NCBI GenBank assembly: GCA_023425455.1
Contig: JAFACP010000021.1
Location: 1 to 11,320 of the forward strand
Direction of reading: 5' to 3'
Source: Pseudomonadota bacterium
GTDB taxonomy: Bacteria > Pseudomonadota > Gammaproteobacteria > Enterobacterales > Enterobacteriaceae
DNA: 11,320 nucleotides
Shown here: piece by piece, positions 1-6,058 of the stretch
Numbering within the stretch: the stretch's first letter is position 1
How the letters are laid out: each line of letters opens with the position of its first letter
Notes under the pieces: generated by a model
Database searches by the model: none
The model's input: the letters and a program-made list of their open reading frames with translations, nothing else
What the model was told of the DNA's origin: nothing
Position numbers and translations under genes: made by a program

Positions 1-852
1 GTTGACCCGCGCTCGCCGCAGGCGATGATCGACGAAGCGGTGAATGCGGCGAAACAGTCCGATGTGGTTGTGGCCGTGGTTGGCGAGGCGCAGGGGATGG
101 CGCATGAGGCGTCGAGCCGAACCGATATCACCCTGCCGCAAAGCCAGCGCGACCTGATTGCCGCCCTGAAAGCCACCGGCAAGCCGCTGGTTCTGGTGCT
201 GATGAACGGTCGCCCGCTGGCGCTGGTGAAAGAAGACCAGCAGGCCGATGCGATGCTGGAAACCTGGTTTGCCGGTACCGAGGGTGGTAACGCGATCGCC
301 GACGTGCTGTTTGGCGATTACAACCCGTCGGGCAAACTGCCGATGTCCTTCCCGCGCTCCGTTGGACAGATCCCGGTTTACTATAGCCACCTCAATACCG
401 GCCGTCCGTACAACGCCGACAAGCCGAATAAGTACACCTCACGCTATTTCGACGAAGCCAACGGTCCGCTCTATCCGTTCGGTTACGGCCTGAGCTACAC
501 CACCTTCAGGGTCTCTGATGTGAAACTCTCTTCACCGACCATGACGCGTGACGGTAGCGTGACCGCCAGCGTCCAGGTGACCAACACCGGCAAGCGCGAA
601 GGCGCAACGGTGATTCAGATGTATGTGCAGGATGTCACCGCCTCAATGAGCCGCCCGGTGAAACAGCTGCGCGGCTTCCGGAAGGTGGATCTGAAGCCTG
701 GCGAAAGCAAAACCGTCAGCTTCCCGATCGATCTGAATGCGCTGAAGTTCTGGAACCAGCAGATGAAATACGATGCCGAGGCGGGCAAATTTAACGTCTT
801 TATCGGCGTCGATTCCGCCCGCGTCAATAAAGGCGAGTTCGAACTGCTGTAA
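1..852 (+). CDS. bglX: Periplasmic beta-glucosidase BglX, C-terminal part (5' end outside window)
   Basis: The reading frame is open from the first base and ends with TAA at 850-852, giving the last 283 residues of a protein that is about 765 residues long in E. coli. BglX is a glycoside hydrolase family 3 enzyme that removes terminal beta-glucose units in the periplasm. The visible part holds most of the GH3 C-terminal (Rossmann-like) domain, including VVGEAQGMAHEASSRTDITL and FAGTEGGNAIADVLFGDYNP, and the FGYGLSYT motif that closes that domain near residue 160 of the fragment. A fibronectin-III-like domain follows, with SVQVTNTGKREGATVIQMYV and QLRGFRKVDLKPGES. The signal peptide and the catalytic nucleophile region lie upstream and cannot be checked here. 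No frameshift or internal stop is seen. The truncation is only the window edge. Confidence 0.96.
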   Translation, partial: VDPRSPQAMIDEAVNAAKQSDVVVAVVGEAQGMAHEASSRTDITLPQSQRDLIAALKATGKPLVLVLMNGRPLALVKEDQQADAMLETWFAGTEGGNAIADVLFGDYNPSGKLPMSFPRSVGQIPVYYSHLNTGRPYNADKPNKYTSRYFDEANGPLYPFGYGLSYTTFRVSDVKLSSPTMTRDGSVTASVQVTNTGKREGATVIQMYVQDVTASMSRPVKQLRGFRKVDLKPGESKTVSFPIDLNALKFWNQQMKYDAEAGKFNVFIGVDSARVNKGEFELL

Positions 853-859
853 TCACCGC

Positions 860-885
860 AAGCCCTCTTCCGGCGAAGAGGGCTT
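860..885 (+). terminator. Hairpin after bglX, probable terminator
   Basis: A perfect 11-bp inverted repeat, AAGCCCTCTTC (860-870) and GAAGAGGGCTT (875-885), surrounds a CGGC loop 7 bp after the bglX stop codon. Its position and GC-rich core fit transcription termination. The tail on the + strand (GTATGAGTTC) is poor in T, so termination may be leaky, or the stem may act mainly as a 3'-end protector of the bglX message. Confidence 0.7.
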
Positions 886-1137
886 GTATGAGTTCATACC
901 TTATCGTCACCTCCCGTCTGTTTCCCCTTTCTGGTGTCGCTTTTCCTCTCTCTGAAGGTCAAAAATCGCTGAACGCCTGTTTTTAACGCCTCCTGGCGCA
1001 ATAACCCGGCGACAATTGCCCCTTTTTGTGTGCTGCGGAGCAAAATATGAACAGCCGCAGGGCGTGGTAGCGGATGACGCCTGGCCCACCGGGTATCTTA
1101 TCAGCGTTAAATTCCAGGCTAAGCGGCCAGTTTTCGA

Positions 1138-1145
1138 CTACGCTT
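1138..1145 (+). promoter_or_regulatory. Candidate sigma-S extended -10 element of osmF
   Basis: CTACGCTT matches the core of the sigma-S extended -10 pattern CTAYRCTT, including the C at -13 that favours RpoS. The predicted transcript start is near 1151, which gives a leader of about 40 nt before the osmF ATG at 1193. No good -35 hexamer stands at normal spacing, which sigma-S promoters tolerate. In E. coli osmF expression depends on RpoS. The assignment here is by pattern only. Confidence 0.5.
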
Positions 1146-1192
1146 TTTTCTCAAGCCTATGAAAAAGGCGGCAAAATAATGAGGAAAGTGGA

Positions 1193-2110
1193 ATGACGAT
1201 TACAAAGGGGATGATCGGGTCTGCGGTGATTCTGGCGGCGCTAAGCCTGCCGCTGCAGGCTGCGGAGCCGGTGAAAGTGGGGTCGAAGATTGATACCGAA
1301 GGGGCGCTGCTCGGGAACATCATTTTACAGGTACTTGAAAGTCACGGGGTGAAAACGGTCAATAAAGTCCAGCTTGGCACGACGCCGGTGGTGCGCGGCG
1401 CGATTACCTCCGGCGAGCTGGATATCTACCCGGAATATACCGGTAACGGCGCTTTCTTCTTCAAAGATGAGAACGATCCGGCGTGGAAAAACGCCCGGGC
1501 CGGCTACGAAAAAGTCAAAAAGCTGGACGCAGAACAGAACAAGCTTATCTGGCTGACTCCGGCGCCGGCCAACAACACCTGGACTATCGCGGTGCGTAAA
1601 GATGTGGCGGAGAAAGGCAAGCTGACGTCGCTTGAGGATCTCAGCCGTTATCTGAAAGAGAAGGGGCAGTTCAAACTCGCGGCATCTGCGGAGTTTATCG
1701 AACGTCCCGATGCGCTGCCCGCGTTTGAAAAGGCTTATGGTTTTAAACTTGACCAGCAACAGCTGCTGTCGCTGGCCGGCGGTGATACGGCGGTGACCAT
1801 CAAGGCCGCGGCCCAGCAAACCTCGGGGGTGAACGCCGCGATGGCGTATGGCACCGATGGCCCGGTTGCCGCGCTGGGTCTGCAGACGTTGAGCGATCCG
1901 AAGGGGGTTCAGCCAATTTACGCCCCGACGCCCGTGGTACGCGAAGCGGTGCTAAAGGCCTATCCGGAGATGGACGGGTGGTTAAAACCGGTGTTCGAAA
2001 AGCTGGATGAGAAAACGCTGCAGCAGCTGAATGCCAGCATCGCCGTCGAGGGACTGGATGCCAAAAAAGTGGCGGCCGATTTCCTGAAACAACAAGGGCT
2101 TGTGAAGTAA
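1193..2110 (+). CDS. osmF: OsmF (YehZ), periplasmic betaine-binding protein of ABC importer
   Basis: This 305-residue protein has the same length as E. coli OsmF/YehZ. It is the substrate-binding component of the YehZYXW importer (OpuAC family), described in E. coli as a low-affinity betaine transporter. The N-terminus is a typical Sec signal: K5, a hydrophobic stretch at residues 7-21, and a cleavage point near A23/A24 before EPVKVGSK. The conserved binding-protein segments GSKIDTEGALLGNIILQVLE, TSGELDIYPEYTGNGAFFF and NAAMAYGTDGPVAALGLQ are all present. The start at 1193 is supported by GAGGAAAG at 1181-1188. It is the first gene of the operon, 12 bp before yehY. It lacks a lipobox, so it should be a free periplasmic protein. 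Confidence 0.96.
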   Translation: MTITKGMIGSAVILAALSLPLQAAEPVKVGSKIDTEGALLGNIILQVLESHGVKTVNKVQLGTTPVVRGAITSGELDIYPEYTGNGAFFFKDENDPAWKNARAGYEKVKKLDAEQNKLIWLTPAPANNTWTIAVRKDVAEKGKLTSLEDLSRYLKEKGQFKLAASAEFIERPDALPAFEKAYGFKLDQQQLLSLAGGDTAVTIKAAAQQTSGVNAAMAYGTDGPVAALGLQTLSDPKGVQPIYAPTPVVREAVLKAYPEMDGWLKPVFEKLDEKTLQQLNASIAVEGLDAKKVAADFLKQQGLVK

Positions 2111-2122
2111 CGGGACAAGGCT

Positions 2123-3280
2123 GTGCCAATAAAATGTCATAACCGCGTGCTGCTGCTGTTGGCCTGTGTGGCGACAGCCGCCGTCGCGCTGCCGTTTGTG
2201 AACGTGGCGCCCAACCGGCTGGTGTCGGGTGAAGGGCGTGCGCTCTGGCAAATCTGGTCGTTCACGCCGCTGCTGCTGGCCTGCTCATTAGGCGCGCTGG
2301 TGGCGCTTTCGCTCTGGCCGGGGCGCGCGGCGCAGTGGCTGACGCTGCTGCTGTGCGAGGTGCTGTTTATCGCGCTGTTCTGGGGCGGTGGGCTGGCGGC
2401 CACGCTGATGACTTCTGCCGAAAGCCCTCTCGCCCGCACCTCGGTCGGCAGCGGTCTGTGGCTGTGGCTGGCGCTTTGCGTGCTGGCCTGCAGCGATGCC
2501 ATTCGTCGTCTGCTGGCGGTGCCCGCCTGGCGCTGGCTGCTGAATGCCCAGCTCTGGGTCGTTCCTTTGCTGCTGCTGTTTAGCGGTGAGATGAACAACC
2601 TGTCGCTGTTAAAAGAGTATGCCAACCGCCAGGAGGTGTTCGACAACGCGCTGGCGCAACATCTGACTATCCTGTCCGGCACGCTTGTCCCGGCGCTGCT
2701 GATCGGTACGCCGCTCGGGGTCTGGTGCTACCGCCATCCCTCCCGACAGAACGGCGTCTTTACCGTGCTTAACGTGATCCAGACCGTTCCCTCCGTGGCC
2801 CTCTTCGGCCTGCTGATTGCGCCGCTGGCCGGGCTGACCCGAGCCTTCCCGGCGCTGGCGTCGCTTGGGATCGCCGGAACGGGACTGACCCCTGCGCTGA
2901 TTGCGCTGCTGCTCTATGCGCTGCTGCCGCTGGTGCGCGGCGTGGTGGCGGGGCTGAGCCAGGTGGCGCCGGAAGTGCTGGAAAGCGCGCACGCCATGGG
3001 CATGAGCGCGCGTCAGTGTTTCTGGAAAATACAACTGCCGTGCGCGCTACCTCTGCTGTTACGCAGCCTGCGGGTGGTGGCGGTACAAACCGTCGGCATG
3101 GCGGTGATTGCGGCGCTGATTGGCGCGGGAGGATTTGGCGCGCTGGTGTTCCAGGGGTTGCTCAGCAGCGCGCTGGATCTGGTCTTACTGGGGGTGATCC
3201 CCACCATTGCGCTGGCGGTTGTGGTGGATGCGCTATTCGCCTTATGGCTCGCGTTGCTCAAAGGGGAAAGCGATGATTGA
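2123..3280 (+). CDS. yehY: YehY, ABC importer permease (betaine-type system)
   Basis: This 385-residue inner-membrane permease has the same length as E. coli YehY. It starts at a GTG at 2123, with the purine-rich GGGACAAGG at 2112-2120 as ribosome binding site; the nearby ATG at 2134 is out of frame. The N-terminal 160 residues carry about five hydrophobic segments not shared with the smaller permease YehW. A BPD-type permease domain follows from about residue 175. The EAA loop that contacts the ATPase is seen at about residues 284-310 ([14 protein letters not shown] with a downstream Pro). Other conserved segments are [20 protein letters not shown] and [20 protein letters not shown]. It lies 12 bp after osmF and overlaps yehX by 8 bp. 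Confidence 0.95.
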   Translation: MPIKCHNRVLLLLACVATAAVALPFVNVAPNRLVSGEGRALWQIWSFTPLLLACSLGALVALSLWPGRAAQWLTLLLCEVLFIALFWGGGLAATLMTSAESPLARTSVGSGLWLWLALCVLACSDAIRRLLAVPAWRWLLNAQLWVVPLLLLFSGEMNNLSLLKEYANRQEVFDNALAQHLTILSGTLVPALLIGTPLGVWCYRHPSRQNGVFTVLNVIQTVPSVALFGLLIAPLAGLTRAFPALASLGIAGTGLTPALIALLLYALLPLVRGVVAGLSQVAPEVLESAHAMGMSARQCFWKIQLPCALPLLLRSLRVVAVQTVGMAVIAALIGAGGFGALVFQGLLSSALDLVLLGVIPTIALAVVVDALFALWLALLKGESDD

Positions 3281-4220
3281 ATTTCACGATGTCAGTAAAA
3301 CCTTCGCGGGGCGTCCGGCGGTCAGCCACCTTAACCTGCATTTCGCGGAAGGGGCGTTTTCGGTGCTGATCGGCACCTCGGGCTCCGGAAAATCGACCAC
3401 CCTGAAGATGATCAACCGGCTGGTGGAACACGACAGCGGGCTCATCCGTTTTGCCGGAGAAGAGATCCGCAGCCTGCCGGTGCTGGAGTTGCGCCGTCGG
3501 ATGGGCTACGCCATTCAGTCCATCGGCCTGTTTCCCCACTGGACGGTGGCGCAGAATATCGCCACCGTGCTGCAGCTGGAAAAATGGACCCGCGCCCGAA
3601 CCGGGGCGCGAGTGGATGAGCTGATGGCGCTGCTGGAGCTGGAGCCCGCGCTGCGCGATCGTTATCCGCACCAGCTTTCCGGCGGTCAGCAGCAGCGCGT
3701 GGGGGTGGCGCGCGCGCTGGCGGCCAATCCTCAGGTGTTGTTAATGGATGAACCCTTTGGCGCGCTGGATCCGGTGACGCGGGGCGCGCTGCAGGCCGAG
3801 ATGACGCGCATTCACCGTATCCTCGGGCGTACCATCATTCTGGTCACGCACGACATTGATGAAGCGCTGCGTCTGGCTGACCATCTGGTGCTGATGGATC
3901 ACGGCGAAGTGGTGCAGCAGGGGGCGCCCCTGACGCTGCTCACCCGTCCGGCGAACGATTTTGTGCGGGAGTTCTTTGGTCGCAGCGAGCTGGGCGTCCG
4001 GCTGCTGTCGCTGCGTACCGTCGGTAACGCGATGCGTCGCCAGCCCGCGCCACTTTCCGGCGAACCGCTGCAGGAACAGATGAGCCTGCGCGAGGCGCTG
4101 TCGGCTTTTGTCGCCCGCCAGTGCGAGGTGCTGCCGGTTGCCAATGCGCAGGGCGTTTTGTGCGGCAGCCTGCACTTTCGCGATCTGCTGGGGGAGGGGA
4201 CGCATGACGTGGTTACGTGA
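3273..4220 (+). CDS. yehX: YehX, ABC importer ATP-binding subunit
   Basis: This 315-residue cytoplasmic ATPase powers the YehZYXW importer. All nucleotide-binding motifs are intact: Walker [10 protein letters not shown] (34-42), signature LSGGQ (135-139), Walker B LLMDEP with D159 and E160, and the H-loop H193. A C-terminal extension follows the ABC domain; residues about 270-306 ([10 protein letters not shown]...[17 protein letters not shown]) resemble one half of a CBS domain, as in OpuA/OpuC-type ATPases. The start at 3273 is chosen because AAGGGGAAAG at 3261-3270 precedes it and the protein then begins [11 protein letters not shown], as in E. coli. The frame is open further upstream, but that would add an implausible Arg/Trp-rich leader inside yehY. 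The E. coli protein is about 308 residues. Confidence 0.95.
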   Translation: MIEFHDVSKTFAGRPAVSHLNLHFAEGAFSVLIGTSGSGKSTTLKMINRLVEHDSGLIRFAGEEIRSLPVLELRRRMGYAIQSIGLFPHWTVAQNIATVLQLEKWTRARTGARVDELMALLELEPALRDRYPHQLSGGQQQRVGVARALAANPQVLLMDEPFGALDPVTRGALQAEMTRIHRILGRTIILVTHDIDEALRLADHLVLMDHGEVVQQGAPLTLLTRPANDFVREFFGRSELGVRLLSLRTVGNAMRRQPAPLSGEPLQEQMSLREALSAFVARQCEVLPVANAQGVLCGSLHFRDLLGEGTHDVVT

Positions 4221-4941
4221 GCCGCTCACCTGGCTGGTGGCGGCGTTTATCGCTTTGCTTTGCCTGCTGCCGCACAGTGCGTGGCTGTTCAGCGCGCTCT
4301 TTCCGGGGCTGCCGCGTCCGGTTTATCAGCAGGAGAGCTTTCTCAATCTGGCGCTGGCGCACCTCTGGCTGGTGGCATTTTCAAGCGTAATCGCCGTTGC
4401 GCTGGGCGTCGGTGCGGGGATCGCCGTCACGCGGCCGTCGGGCCGGGAGTTTCGTCCGCTGGTAGAGACCATCGCCGCTATCGGCCAGACCTTCCCGCCG
4501 GTGGCGGTGCTGGCGATCGCCGTTCCGGTACTGGGATTTGGCCAGCAGCCGGCCATTATCGCGCTCATTTTGTACGGCGTGCTGCCGGTGTTGCAGGGGA
4601 CGCTGGCCGGTATTGCGGCGGTGCCCGCCTCGGTGCTGAGCGTGGCTGAAGGAATGGGGATGAGCGGCTGGCAGCGGCTACGCAAGGTTGAGCTGCCGCT
4701 GGCGGCACCGGTTATCCTTGCGGGGATCCGCACGTCGGTGATTATCAATATCGGTACGGCGACCATCGCGTCAACGGTGGGCGCGAATACGCTGGGAACG
4801 CCGATTATTATCGGCCTGAGCGGGTTTAATACGGCCTATATTGTGCAGGGGGCTGTGCTGGTCGCGCTGGCGGCTATCGTGGTCGACAGGCTGTTTGAGC
4901 GCCTGACGCGGTCACTCAGCCGACACCGCCGCGAACGATAA
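4204..4941 (+). CDS. yehW: YehW, ABC importer permease (betaine-type system)
   Basis: This 245-residue inner-membrane permease is the second transmembrane partner of the YehZYXW importer (E. coli YehW is 243). It begins [15 protein letters not shown] at 4204, inside the last codons of yehX (17-bp overlap), directly after the strong ribosome binding site GGGGGAGGGG at 4190-4199. The frame is open further upstream to about 4108, but that extension lies wholly in yehX and is cysteine/arginine-rich. The BPD permease signature is clear: [20 protein letters not shown], the EAA loop at about residues 142-169 ([15 protein letters not shown]), and [20 protein letters not shown]. Its 3' end overlaps the oppositely oriented yohO by 26 bp. 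No terminator is visible after it. Confidence 0.95.
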   Translation: MTWLREPLTWLVAAFIALLCLLPHSAWLFSALFPGLPRPVYQQESFLNLALAHLWLVAFSSVIAVALGVGAGIAVTRPSGREFRPLVETIAAIGQTFPPVAVLAIAVPVLGFGQQPAIIALILYGVLPVLQGTLAGIAAVPASVLSVAEGMGMSGWQRLRKVELPLAAPVILAGIRTSVIINIGTATIASTVGANTLGTPIIIGLSGFNTAYIVQGAVLVALAAIVVDRLFERLTRSLSRHRRER

Positions 4942-5029
4942 ATGAGTAGCCGGCCAGCATCACGCCGCCGATCCCGCTGACGGCCATCAGCACAAAAAGG
5001 GTAATTACGGCCAGTTTGGTTGCCTTCAT
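4916..5029 (-). CDS. yohO: YohO, small single-pass membrane protein
   Basis: This 37-codon gene reads from ATG (5029-5027) to TGA (4918-4916). The product starts [12 protein letters not shown], carries one hydrophobic segment at about residues 6-30, and includes [10 protein letters not shown] at 19-28 before a basic/glycine tail. This closely matches the E. coli small membrane protein YohO (35 residues), which as I recall lies at the same place between mlrA and yehW. AGGAG stands 6 nt before this ATG. A second ATG three bases upstream (5032) would add one Met but sits only 3 nt from AGGAG, so 5029 is preferred. Its last eight or so codons overlap the end of yehW on the other strand. The function is unknown; the peptide probably sits in the inner membrane. 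Confidence 0.88.
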   Translation of the reverse strand: MKATKLAVITLFVLMAVSGIGGVMLAGYSFIVRGGVG

Positions 5030-5055
5030 CATCTGCTCCTGTTGTTAACGGCGTG

Positions 5056-5085
5056 ATTATACGGTGAAGCGGAAGGGTTAATGAA
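5056..5085 (-). promoter_or_regulatory. Candidate sigma-70 promoter of yohO
   Basis: On the minus strand a perfect TATAAT -10 hexamer (5061-5056) follows a weak -35, TTCATT (5085-5080), at an 18-bp spacing. The predicted start lies about 20 nt before the yohO ATG, leaving room for AGGAG. The -35 overlaps a small inverted repeat at 5076-5092. A promoter of its own would let yohO be expressed apart from mlrA, which lies upstream on the same strand. Confidence 0.5.
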
Positions 5086-5092
5086 CCATTAA
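5076..5092. repeat. Nested AT-rich inverted repeats between mlrA and yohO
   Basis: TTAATG (5078-5083) and CATTAA (5087-5092) form a perfect 6-bp inverted repeat around AAC. A second one, GGTT (5076-5079) and AACC (5084-5087), overlaps it. The pair covers the -35 region of the candidate yohO promoter, so it could be an operator. It is too AT-rich and lacks a T tract for a good terminator of mlrA. Confidence 0.4.
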
Positions 5093-5098
5093 ATGCCG

Positions 5099-5839
5099 TT
5101 ACGGCTCATTCGGCCCGAGCGGGTAAACCGGGTAGCCGTGCTCCCGCCATTCCGTCAACAGCTGCTGCTGTGAGGCTGAAGGGATCTCACCGCACCACAC
5201 CAGCAGGGTCTGGCCGTCAAAAAACTCTGGCCGCAGCTGAGCCAGCGAATGGGCCAGAACGTCGACCCGCCAGCCCTGCTGGGTGGCAATCCAGGCCTCC
5301 AGCCACAGGCGGGTCGTGTCATGCACATTCCAGCCAACCACCAGCGCGTCTTTGCCGCCCTTGTTGCGGGCAGAAGCCAGACAGACCGCGATGTAGTTGA
5401 TGAGCACGCCGTCGAGCATGCTGAGCAGGGCCTGCAACGTCGACTGCTGACACTGCAGGCGCCGACGAAGCGGAATAAACAGGTGAGTCATCAGCGTTTG
5501 CGCGGGATAGTCGCGCCCTTGCTCTTTTATCCAGCCGCGCAGGCGCTGCACGTTACCGGCCTGCAGCAGCCGCAGCAGGGTTTCCTGCTGTTCACGCCAC
5601 AGATGTTGGGTGTCAGGATCATCCTGACTGAGCAACGATTTGACTTTCCCGACCTGAACGCCGTTATCGATCCAGCTTTTGATCTCGCGGATCCGGTCGA
5701 TATCCGCATCATTAAAAAGGCGGTGTCCGCCGTCCGTTCTCTGCGGCTTAAGCAGTCCATATCGCCGCTGCCACGCCCGTAGGGTAACGGGATTGATGTC
5801 ACAAAGGAGTGCCACTTCACCGATTGTGTAAAGCGCCAT
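5099..5839 (-). CDS. mlrA: MlrA (YehV), MerR-like activator of csgD and curli/biofilm
   Basis: This 246-residue cytoplasmic transcription factor (243 in E. coli) activates csgD, the master regulator of curli and biofilm matrix. The N-terminus is a MerR-type winged helix-turn-helix, MALYTIGEVALLCDINPVTL, with RAWQRRYGLL and GGHRLFNDADIDRIREIK, up to about residue 70. The rest is the MlrA-specific region, with TLMTHLFIPLRRRLQCQQ and KDALVVGWNVHDTTRLWLEA, and has no MerR metal-binding cysteine loop. The start at 5839 is chosen because AGGGGG stands 7 nt upstream and the protein then begins as in E. coli. The frame is open back to 5971, but those residues have no homology that I recognise. The last residues (PLGPNEP) run slightly longer than in E. 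coli. A sigma-S-type -10 lies upstream. Confidence 0.95.
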   Translation of the reverse strand: MALYTIGEVALLCDINPVTLRAWQRRYGLLKPQRTDGGHRLFNDADIDRIREIKSWIDNGVQVGKVKSLLSQDDPDTQHLWREQQETLLRLLQAGNVQRLRGWIKEQGRDYPAQTLMTHLFIPLRRRLQCQQSTLQALLSMLDGVLINYIAVCLASARNKGGKDALVVGWNVHDTTRLWLEAWIATQQGWRVDVLAHSLAQLRPEFFDGQTLLVWCGEIPSASQQQLLTEWREHGYPVYPLGPNEP

Positions 5840-5868
5840 ATTCGCCCCCTGGCTTACGCGTCCCCAGC

Positions 5869-5879
5869 TTAACTGTAGA
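5869..5879 (-). promoter_or_regulatory. Candidate sigma-S extended -10 element of mlrA
   Basis: On the minus strand TCTACAGTTAA matches 10 of 11 positions of the sigma-S pattern KCTAYRCTTAA, with the C at -13 and the A/T-rich tail. It lies about 30 bp before the mlrA ATG, so the leader would be about 25 nt. The region 17 bp further upstream (TTCCTG) is a poor -35. mlrA is known to depend on RpoS in E. coli and Salmonella, which agrees with this element. Confidence 0.65.
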
Positions 5880-5910
5880 CCCAGTTTGCCGAACCAGGAA
5901 AAATTGACTC

Positions 5911-5931
5911 TTTTTTGCGCAAAAAATGCGC
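5911..5931. repeat. Overlapping palindromes in mlrA-btsS divergent region
   Basis: TTTTTTGCGCAAAAAA (5911-5926) is a perfect 16-bp palindrome. It overlaps a second inverted repeat in which GCGCA (5917-5921) pairs with TGCGC (5927-5931) across an A5 spacer. The site sits about 34 bp upstream of the mlrA -10 element, where an activator or repressor would bind. No regulator is assigned. Confidence 0.5.
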
Positions 5932-5953
5932 GACAGGGGTTATCTCCGGCAAA

Positions 5954-5975
5954 AGGTGTGATACCGGACACGATT
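5954..5975. promoter_or_regulatory. Weak candidate CRP site upstream of btsS
   Basis: TGTGA (5957-5961), a 6-bp spacer and ACACG (5968-5972) resemble the CRP arrangement TGTGA-N6-TCACA, but only three of five bases of the right half match. It lies about 85 bp before the btsS start in the region divergent from mlrA. I treat it as a hypothesis only. Confidence 0.25.
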
Positions 5976-6058
5976 TAAACCTTTTTTGGCCGGCTTCAAA
6001 GAAAGTTAATCGGCATCAGTGTATGTTACGCGTTTTTAGCGTGTCGCGGTTTGTGAGT

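Larger units (their letters stand above)
853..1192. other. bglX-osmF intergenic region (340 bp)
   Basis: This stretch has no convincing gene. It holds the bglX hairpin at 860-885, a short direct repeat AACGCCT at 972-978 and 985-991, and at its right end the candidate sigma-S -10 element and ribosome binding site for osmF. The short open frames that cross it lack ribosome binding sites and recognisable products. No REP-type palindrome was recognised. Confidence 0.7.

Noticed and set aside
1040..1110. REP/BIME-like element in the bglX-osmF gap
   Set aside because: Fragments such as GCGGATGACGCC look superficially similar, but there is no matching inverted partner or conserved REP palindrome.
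2137..2682. Minus-strand open frame (181 codons) inside yehY, rich in Ser and Ala
   Set aside because: It is the mirror of Leu/Ala-rich permease codons; there is no start context and no motif.
3207..3272. Upstream extension of yehX
   Set aside because: The extra residues ([14 protein letters not shown]...) come from yehY read in another frame; the ribosome binding site and family alignment support 3273.
4108..4203. Upstream extension of yehW
   Set aside because: It lies entirely in yehX, is Cys/Arg-rich, and the strong GGGGGAGGGG site directly before 4204 marks the real start.
5840..5971. Upstream extension of mlrA
   Set aside because: It would run through the sigma-S -10 element and palindromes; the MerR domain starts at residue 2 of the shorter form, as in E. 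coli.
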